From positions 46,321,874 to 46,385,873 of the forward strand of contig NC_054868.1 of assembly GCF_018320785.1 (NCBI RefSeq): DNA of 64,000 nucleotides, in the 5' to 3' direction. This DNA is from Cheilinus undulatus (Eukaryota > Chordata > Actinopteri > Labriformes > Labridae). The notes under the pieces were generated by a model that saw nothing but the letters and a program-made list of their open reading frames with translations, made no database searches and was not told where the DNA came from. The position numbers were made by a program, and so were the translations under genes. Positions 60,101 to 64,000 of the stretch are shown here, piece after piece (the first letter of the stretch is position 1; every line of letters starts with the position of its first letter).

Positions 60101-63100
60101 TTTTTTTTTTTTTTTTTAAATTTTTCTTTAATCGCTAGAGGAAGGAAAACATTTGAATAAATGCAAGCCTTCTAATGCTGGATTAAGTATAGAAAATGTG
60201 AAAATACATCATGCTGTGTAGCATGTCGGGCTACTTGTGCCAACTTTAGAGGATCTTTCACAATCCTGCCCGATTTGTTTGTCTGAAAAGGCAAAATATG
60301 ATGCACTACAGCATGACTGCTGCATTACAGAGTGCCAAGGTACATCATATCAAGCTGGGTGTAAATGGTGATGGAATATGTTTTTTCGCTCATTTGAAAT
60401 GTGGAAAACAAAGGAAAAGGTAGACAGGCTACAAGTGCTGCAACATCATTCGATTTCCCCTCTGGGGATCAATAAAGGACCATCTCATCTCTTTTACGGA
60501 GGTGTACACAACATAAACCCAAATGTTAAGCATTCGCATATTCTGCAAATAGATTATTTTTCTAAGCTTTTTGTTTTGTCTGCTTAGAGCTTAAAACAAT
60601 GCAGCCCTACTTTTGACAGTGGAGCTTTGCTTTTGCAGTTCTCAGGCTTGTGCGTTAGCAGATTTTGCCCCCTCCACTACAAAAGTGGTCATGGCCTTCC
60701 ATGAGTTTTTATCTTTAACCTCAGATGGCAGGAAAAAAACTGATGACTGTAATGTGCAAAAAGTGCTTATAATAACAGTTGATCAGCATTTGTGAACAAT
60801 ACATCTGAATAGAGTAATTCTAATTGCTAAGCATTTTCTCACACATGTGGTATGTCTGAGATAATATTTTGATATTTCAGCTGTAGCTCTGGCTATACAG
60901 AGTGGTAAATGGCTCATAGATGTATGCACATGAAAACACATCTGTAAGCAGAAAAAATGCTTGATTTTTTTTATCTTTCACATATTAAAAGTACAAGGCT
61001 TCTGTGCTTTGGTTGGTCTCTCAGAGGTAACTGTAAGCATTAATAAAACATTGCCTCTAAAGATCTTCACCCTCTTGGATATTTAACCATTTTATTGATT
61101 TTATAAATTAATAATGACCAGTATAATTTGGCTTTTTTGACCAAAAAAACCTCTTCAATGTCAAAGTAAAAACGGATTTCTACATGATAATGTCAATTAA
61201 ACAAAAATATGCAAGGTAAAATAAGTGCTTAAAGTGGGGGTATTATGCCTTTTTCAAGGCTTTACACCATCTCTCTGATACCCACGTAGTAGCATTACAT
61301 GGTATACAGCTCAAAAAAATCCTCATGTTTCTCACACTGGTATCCTGAAAAACCCTTATTTTAACCTCCATCTGAAATGCTTAGTTTTCGCTGCTGTCTC
61401 TTTAACACCCCCCGCTCCACGGACCTGCTTTCCTCCGACTGGCCGATTTTCCGGAGGCTGGCCGGCAGCAGGACTCAATGTTTTGTGCCCGCCCCCTCCA
61501 ATGTGGCTAATGTTGTTATGCTAGTACTTGTAAACTGTACTTGTGAATTTTGATACACGTCTGTACGTGTTAGACCCGGAGTCTGACGCTGATAGTTTGG
61601 AGAGAGAGAGGGGGAAGAAAACCAGCAGCAGCGAAGGATAGAGCAGGACGTATCTGTTTGGGAAGTGTTAAATTACTGTGTTGCTATATGGCTAAATGGC
61701 TGAAAGGCCTTGTGGGGGCGGTCTGTTCCACTTTACTGGCAGCACGGACGAACCACGATAGTCAGGAGAGCCTACTGCGATGACCTCATCAGTTTACTCC
61801 ATCGAAATCTTGTCTCGGGAGAATCTCAGAGAGATTTTCAACGAACCGTTTTCATCAGTTTACACGCTAATTCCAAGATTACTGCTGCATACGTTTATCT
61901 AGCGGTTTGAAAATTTGCATACGTGGAGTATAGACACCCAACATTGTGACTTTATATTTATGTTTTAAAAAAAACGGAAAAGTATAATACCCCCTCTTTG
62001 AATATTCCCCCTCTTTAAAGTGACCGACCTGATTCAACAGAGGTTCAGCCAATTGGAGCTAGCAGTCTCACAATTAGTGAAATGGGGATCACCAGAGTGC
62101 AGACATTGTGTCTCAAGTGATTGTAGTATAGAGACACTTGTGTCTGGAAGATCCAGTCACTGGTTAATTAGTATTCCTGGCTACCATTACACCATGAAAA
62201 CAAAAGAACACTCCAAGCAACTTTGGGAAAATGTTATTGAAAAGTATAAGTCAGGGATGGATACAAACAAATTTCCAAGGCACTGAACATCCCCTATAGG
62301 TCAGTTTAATCATTAAGAAATGGAAGAAATATGGCCTGTGTAAATCTTCCTACATCAGGATGTCCTCACAAACTGAGGGAAGGAGACTAGTGAGGGAGGC
62401 CAAGACCCCTATGACTACTCTGAAGGAGTTACAGGCTCCAGCAGCTGAGATGGGAGACTCTGAGTACAACAACTGTTGGCTGGGTTCTTCACCAGTGAAA
62501 GCTTTATGGGAAAGTGGCAAAGAGAAAACCACTGTTGAGGAAAACTCAGATTAAATCTCTACTACAGTTCTTCAAAAGGCATGTGGTAGACTCCATGCTC
62601 AAGTGGAATAAAGTTCTTTGGTCTCATGAGACCAAAATGTGCAGTGTTCTTTTTACCTAATGCCTGGTTTTGCTCTATTGTTATATTTTTGCACATTGCA
62701 GTCTTATGGTTTATTTCTTTCCTTTGCTATGTGTGTAAACAGAACAGCTGAAACTTGGATTTTCTTTTAGATCAATAAAGCACCTTCCCACTTATCTACC
62801 TACCTACCAACCGACTGACCAGTTGACTCACCCACCCACCTATCTGCTCATCTGTCTATGTTAATCCCTCTGTCCTCAATAATATTTTAAACACAAGCGG
62901 CTCCAGTGCAGGCTAGACATTCAGCACAAGTTATCATAGTGATCTACCATATTCATAACACTGAAAACCTGTAGCTACTCTGATAGCTGGAAACTCTGCT
63001 TTGGAACAGGGGCCCCTGTGCTTCCTCATAATGAATGTGTCTGGTCTGAGTGTTAAAAAACACGTTGAATAAAGGTTGGATATACAAGAAAACATTTTTT

Positions 63101-63257
63101 TAAACATGCCTCTTCTTTTCTATCTTCTGCAGATCAAACCGAACTTCATTGCACCACTGAGTCTGGTGGAGCCACTGCAGGTGATTCTGATGACTCAGAT
63201 GACATCATCGTGTCTCCGTCTCGGCCTATGAGGAGAAGAGAAGTCCTGCTCTCGTAG
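42099..63257 (+). CDS. iqce: IQ motif-containing protein E (iqce), 21 coding exons
   Basis: IQCE, with EFCAB7, anchors the EVC-EVC2 complex in the EvC zone near the base of the primary cilium and supports Hedgehog signalling; human loss causes postaxial polydactyly. The 21 predicted exons, all GT-AG, join in frame to 729 codons plus TAG. In order: a variable N-terminus with a PPPSP-RSPYLS basic segment (human PPPTSPKSPYLS), the conserved EKEDMYDEII block at about 149-158, heptad-rich coiled coil at about 155-310 and 390-500 with KLRRLEEDN, LLDP and NGLKQRILKLEQQ, three IQ-type motifs near 542-553, 556-568 and 605-621, and an acidic SDDSDDIIVSPS tail matching human SDDSDDIVIAPS. The first ATG is chosen because it gives MF as in human; a second in-frame ATG at 42120 has a better -3 base. 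Introns are heavily colonised by transposons, but none interrupts an exon. Confidence 0.95.
42615..43800 (-). mobile_element. Tc1-like transposon in iqce intron 1
   Basis: Long imperfect inverted repeats (TTTCAAGACTTTTTTTG and ATTATGGCTTACAGC at about 42712-42756, inverted at about 43726-43772) bracket a decayed minus-strand transposase. Outer ends approximate. Confidence 0.82.
42749..43320 (-). pseudogene. Tc1-like transposase pseudogene
   Basis: Contains VGPLCFIKS, QQDLAPVHS (second Asp) and a damaged WSDLNPIEKVWG (Glu), 33 residues apart and so probably one deletion from DD34E. The upstream part (FKVPESEG) is frameshifted. Confidence 0.8.
44189..44230 (+). CDS. iqce: iqce coding exon 2
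   Basis: 42 bases, residues 25-38, VDESFSFSADISEK. Acceptor CCCCAG|GT, donor AAAG|GTAGCC. Confidence 0.82.
44345..44390 (+). CDS. iqce: iqce coding exon 3
   Basis: 46 bases, residues 39-54, basic then proline-rich KRSAGKPPPSP. Acceptor ATCAG|AA, donor CCAA|GTAAGA. Confidence 0.88.
44468..44617 (+). CDS. iqce: iqce coding exon 4
   Basis: 150 bases, residues 54-104. Begins SPYLSSLNL and ends SLSNGHG. Donor CACG|GTAGGT. Confidence 0.88.
45069..45439 (+). mobile_element. Complete 371-bp dispersed retroelement-like repeat
   Basis: Starts GTGGGCTGCACGGTGGCAC, passes through a segment with TCCTCCCACC and GGTGTACCC, and ends in a GATGGATGG tail. 12-bp flanks ACACTCTTTGTG (45057-45068) and ACATTCTTTGTG (45440-45451) match at 11 of 12 bases. 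Fragments lie at 5890-6005, 7560-7606 and 30482-30690. Confidence 0.82.
46172..46330 (+). mobile_element. tRNA-type SINE copy in iqce intron 4
   Basis: GGCACTGGTGGCCTAGTG and a decayed B box (GGGGTCAGATCCGAATTG) followed by CATTCTCTCTCCCC match the family at 16735. Confidence 0.6.
46790..46891 (+). CDS. iqce: iqce coding exon 5
   Basis: 102 bases, residues 104-138, DVSQTLRSEFEV to LNSGSNG. Acceptor TTCAG|AT, donor AATG|GTAAGA. Confidence 0.87.
46892..47642 (+). other. iqce: iqce intron 5
   Basis: GT-AG intron of 751 bases; nothing recognised inside. Confidence 0.8.
47643..47713 (+). CDS. iqce: iqce coding exon 6
   Basis: 71 bases, residues 138-161. Carries the highly conserved block REKEDMYDEIIRLKK at the start of the coiled coil. 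Donor AAG|GTAAAG. Confidence 0.94.
47714..49889 (+). other. iqce: iqce intron 6
   Basis: 2.2 kb with a TTAA-flanked MITE (48641-49094) and a short hairpin (48552-48580). Remainder unrecognised. Confidence 0.8.
48641..49094. mobile_element. TTAA-flanked MITE
   Basis: 454 bp between TTAA at 48637-48640 and TTAA at 49095-49098. Ends AGTTCACGTAATGC and AGGGCACATATTTTACC (inverted) are weakly similar. TTAA targets suggest piggyBac- or Kolobok-type mobilisation; no transposase. Confidence 0.55.
49890..50003 (+). CDS. iqce: iqce coding exon 7
   Basis: 114 bases, residues 162-199, SLHAQKSDNQQ then KLRRLEEDN and LLDPTK, near-identical to human IQCE here. Acceptor TGCAG|AG, donor AAA|GTATGA. Confidence 0.95.
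50087..50137 (+). CDS. iqce: iqce coding exon 8
   Basis: 51 bases, residues 200-216, GPDYTRSFVDKKKEGSV. Acceptor AACAG|GG, donor GTG|GTGAGT. Confidence 0.92.
50224..50294 (+). CDS. iqce: iqce coding exon 9
   Basis: 71 bases, residues 217-240, VVNGLKQRILKLEQQ continuing the coiled coil. Donor TGAG|GTAAGA. Confidence 0.95.
50382..50454 (+). CDS. iqce: iqce coding exon 10
   Basis: 73 bases, residues 240-264, SKLQSDLRTTNLEEL to VETYFEE. Acceptor TCCAG|TA, donor GAG|GTAACG. Confidence 0.94.
50730..50770 (+). CDS. iqce: iqce coding exon 11
   Basis: 41 bases, residues 265-278, IKRLRILLEAAEK. Acceptor TTTAG|AT, donor AAAG|GTCTGC. Confidence 0.9.
51074..51225 (+). CDS. iqce: iqce coding exon 12
   Basis: 152 bases, residues 278-329, with TVHRLSEDLKQLQQEN heptads. 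Acceptor CACAG|TA, donor AAAG|GTCTTT. The next intron contains the Tc1-like element from 51379. Confidence 0.93.
51379..52246. mobile_element. Internally deleted Tc1-like element in iqce intron 12
   Basis: Starts after TA with CAGTGCTGTGAAAAGTATTT. Contains non-adjacent remnants of a Tc1-like transposase gene, for example AAAACCCTCCAATGTGGCTG from its 3' part, and GGGGGCAATTACTTTTTTCA near the right. The catalytic middle is deleted and the right outer end is missing. Confidence 0.75.
52643..52698 (+). CDS. iqce: iqce coding exon 13
   Basis: 56 bases, residues 329-347, GYREWSKQRLLRRL, matching human GYVEWSKPRLLRR. Donor AAG|GTGAGC. Confidence 0.94.
52815..53044 (+). CDS. iqce: iqce coding exon 14
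   Basis: 230 bases, residues 348-424. A low-conservation linker followed by a second coiled coil from about EEWEEVSYLRERL. Acceptor ATCAG|AG, donor AGA|GTAAGT. Confidence 0.92.
53267..53374 (+). CDS. iqce: iqce coding exon 15
   Basis: 108 bases, residues 424-460, strongly charged coiled coil (LRTEREELEKETDRW). Donor AAAA|GTATGT. Confidence 0.91.
53413..53764 (+). mobile_element. Second DD37E-type Tc1-like copy, 5' part
   Basis: In iqce intron 15. The left end CACACTGTGTTATAAATTATT resembles the terminal repeat of 3183-4724. 53635-53764 encodes AEEKCEIVQYQGMKTLDI and HHTVKRFV, the transposase N-terminal helix-turn-helix region. It stops abruptly where LINE sequence begins. Confidence 0.72.
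53765..54610 (+). mobile_element. LINE fragment abutting the Tc1-like copy
   Basis: Plus strand reads YMDWIM, then TDDAVIHVET (decayed Y/FADD motif), LLSEEAEALG and AKTKIQAFGD (reverse-transcriptase motifs C and D), and farther on DPAHRILGAQDP and DRAEQYRTKVDLA from the C-terminus. Stops and frameshifts throughout. The clade differs from the LINE at 39195-40560. Confidence 0.78.
54611..55442 (+). other. iqce: Rest of iqce intron 15
   Basis: Nothing recognised. It may include the lost right half of the Tc1-like copy, but no terminal repeat was found. Confidence 0.5.
55443..55722 (+). CDS. iqce: iqce coding exon 16 (first IQ motif)
   Basis: 280 bases, residues 460-553. The end of the coiled coil, an acidic Glu-rich linker, then the first IQ motif ALVIQANWKEHRRR. 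Donor AAGG|GTGAGT. Confidence 0.93.
55838..55924 (+). CDS. iqce: iqce coding exon 17 (second IQ-like motif)
   Basis: 87 bases, residues 554-582, with VMLQSAIRSHLFR, an IQ-like motif in which Leu replaces Ile. Acceptor TTCAG|GA, donor AAG|GTTTCG. Confidence 0.9.
55925..57617 (+). other. iqce: iqce intron 17
   Basis: 1.7 kb; contains the hAT element at 56765-57107. No other feature recognised. Confidence 0.75.
56765..57107. mobile_element. Complete 343-bp hAT MITE
   Basis: CGTTGGTTTCCAACCTGGGG to GGTTTGGAACCACTG with a perfect 8-bp duplication CTTTAAGT at 56757-56764 and 57108-57115. Same family as 12525, 24660 and 37891. Confidence 0.9.
57618..57745 (+). CDS. iqce: iqce coding exon 18 (third IQ motif)
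   Basis: 128 bases, residues 583-625, with LTLIQSAFRGHLVRHKF, the best match to the IQ consensus IQxxxRGxxxR. Donor AAAG|GTGACT. Confidence 0.94.
57855..57946 (+). CDS. iqce: iqce coding exon 19
   Basis: 92 bases, residues 625-656, Ser/Pro then basic (VPRRARSAHKPSRA). Acceptor TTTAG|CT, donor GCAG|GTGAGG. Confidence 0.88.
57947..59958 (+). other. iqce: iqce intron 19
   Basis: 2.0 kb. 58233-58300 (CAGTGCTATGCTTAAGTATT) is a fragment of a Tc1-like 5' end. About 58640-58690 resembles a LINE tail. Otherwise nothing recognised. Confidence 0.6.
59959..60057 (+). CDS. iqce: iqce coding exon 20
   Basis: 99 bases, residues 656-689, GDASLSKGDEKQ to TDSSRKTPIT. Acceptor CCAAG|GT, donor ACAG|GTAAGA. 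Confidence 0.87.
61045..62640 (+). mobile_element. Tc1-like element, 5' part, split by a nested MITE
   Basis: 61060-61232 (TCTTCACCCTCTTGGATATT onwards) and 62002-62640 are consecutive parts of one Tc1-like element. The second encodes transposase N-terminal remnants (TMKTKEHSKQLWENVIEKY). Truncated before the catalytic domain. Confidence 0.78.
61233..61997. mobile_element. 765-bp MITE nested in the Tc1-like copy
   Basis: Inverted ends AGTGGGGGTATTATGCC and AGAGGGGGTATTATACT. Flanks TTAA (61229-61232) and TTGA (61998-62001) suggest a TTAA target with one later change. No transposase frame. Confidence 0.8.
63133..63257 (+). CDS. iqce: iqce coding exon 21 and stop
   Basis: 125 bases, residues 689-729 plus TAG. 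Contains the acidic GDSDDSDDIIVSPSRP tail, conserved with the human C-terminus, and ends RRREVLLS. Confidence 0.94.
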
Positions 63258-64000
63258 ACCCTCTAGGTTATGAGTTAAGGAGTGGGTTTGTACTGGATCA
63301 TAATAAATTGGGTTCTTATTGAACCTGCATATGACAGCTAGGATGTTTCCATGTTAGTCAGGATAAACATTTAACACACAACATTTCTTGGTAGCTTTTA
63401 ACAGGATTTAATTCACATTTCAGACATGAAGAGTGGAAGTTAAGCGGGATAGAAACACCTCACTTTGATTACACTAAAGCAGTTTCATCACATGCAAATA
63501 ACACTGGGGAGAGCCCATCTTAAAAATCTGATTCAAGACCGCTTGGCATTCCTTCAGTTATCTCTCATCCATAATTTGGGAATAACTTTATTCAAAGCTG
63601 TTATTTTCATGAATTATAATTTAAACCAAGTAGCCCTTTTCCATAAATTATGTGCGTTCTTAAAATATGTTTTACTTTGCCAAAGTGCCTTTTGCACAGA
63701 TATTCAGATAACCGCAATGCATATACTTCTCCTAAAGAGCAAACTCACCGCAAACTGCTCTGAATTTTACAGCCTTGAGATGACTATGAGTGAGATTTTG
63801 ACACGCCTGGTTTGAAATACGTAGCAGTCATATCACTAATCCATCATGTTTGCTTAATAAATTATGGCTGATTCTGAGCTATGATCGAGGGCTGATTCTC
63901 TACTGATGCACTATTGAGTCAAACTGTGAATAAATTATAGATCAGTCTGCTGCAATACAGAACACACAGTCAGTATGGTGGAGGATACGTGGGGGGTATG
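63258..64000 (+). other. iqce: iqce 3'UTR and downstream flank
   Basis: AT-rich with three AATAAA-type signals. The open frame at 63465-63812 has no recognisable motif and is probably chance. Confidence 0.55.
63302..63307 (+). terminator. iqce: Candidate iqce polyadenylation signal AATAAA
   Basis: AATAAA 45 bases after the iqce stop codon. Further AATAAA copies occur near 63855 and 63929, so a longer 3'UTR is possible. Confidence 0.55.

Larger units (their letters stand above)
60058..63132 (+). other. iqce: iqce intron 20
   Basis: 3.1 kb, the longest iqce intron. Holds an 18-base T run (60100-60117), a LINE tail (about 60400-60490, GGGGATCAATAAAGGACC), the Tc1-like copy with a nested MITE (61045-62640) and a degenerate CTAC/CACC simple repeat near 62786-62850. 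Confidence 0.75.

Overview
This is a window of a ray-finned (teleost) fish nuclear genome. The evidence is two spliced vertebrate genes with GT-AG introns, compact coding exons in long AT-rich non-coding DNA, and a dense, multi-layered load of teleost-type transposons (Tc1-like, hAT, P-like, LINE and tRNA-type SINE copies). Nothing prokaryotic, viral or CRISPR-like was seen.

Two protein-coding genes are supported. fscn1 (fascin actin-bundling protein) lies on the minus strand from its start codon at 27345 to its stop at 15437, in five coding exons. These join in frame to 493 codons, the length of human fascin-1. iqce (IQ motif-containing protein E, a ciliary Hedgehog-pathway scaffold) lies on the plus strand from 42099 to 63257, in 21 coding exons that join in frame to 729 codons. 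The genes are divergent, with about 14.7 kb between their start codons. They act in different places (actin bundles; the base of the primary cilium), and nothing in the sequence links their functions.

Layout: 1-15.4 kb is repeat-rich DNA downstream of fscn1, with a decayed DD37E Tc1-like element, a 955-bp hAT element filled with a degenerate minisatellite, a SINE with a perfect target duplication and a perfect 30-bp palindrome. 15.4-27.3 kb is fscn1. Its 7.8-kb first intron holds a 761-bp element with 35-bp terminal repeats, a perfect 8-bp target duplication and a THAP-domain exon (a P-element-like relic), plus a hAT element with a second hAT nested inside it. 27.3-42.1 kb is the intergenic region, with two Tc1-like pseudogene copies, LINE fragments (one with reverse-transcriptase motifs), SINE pieces, another minisatellite and the presumptive iqce promoter, which has a candidate RFX X-box. 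42.1-63.3 kb is iqce; its introns hold Tc1-like copies, a LINE fragment abutting a second DD37E-type copy, hAT and TTAA-flanked MITEs and a full-length dispersed repeat. The last 0.7 kb is iqce 3'UTR and flank.

No undescribed multi-gene system was found. The most notable items are the THAP-carrying P-like element, the nested transposons with readable target duplications, the DD37E copies, the two related minisatellites and the palindrome. Gene names come from protein similarity recognised by eye; no database search was run.
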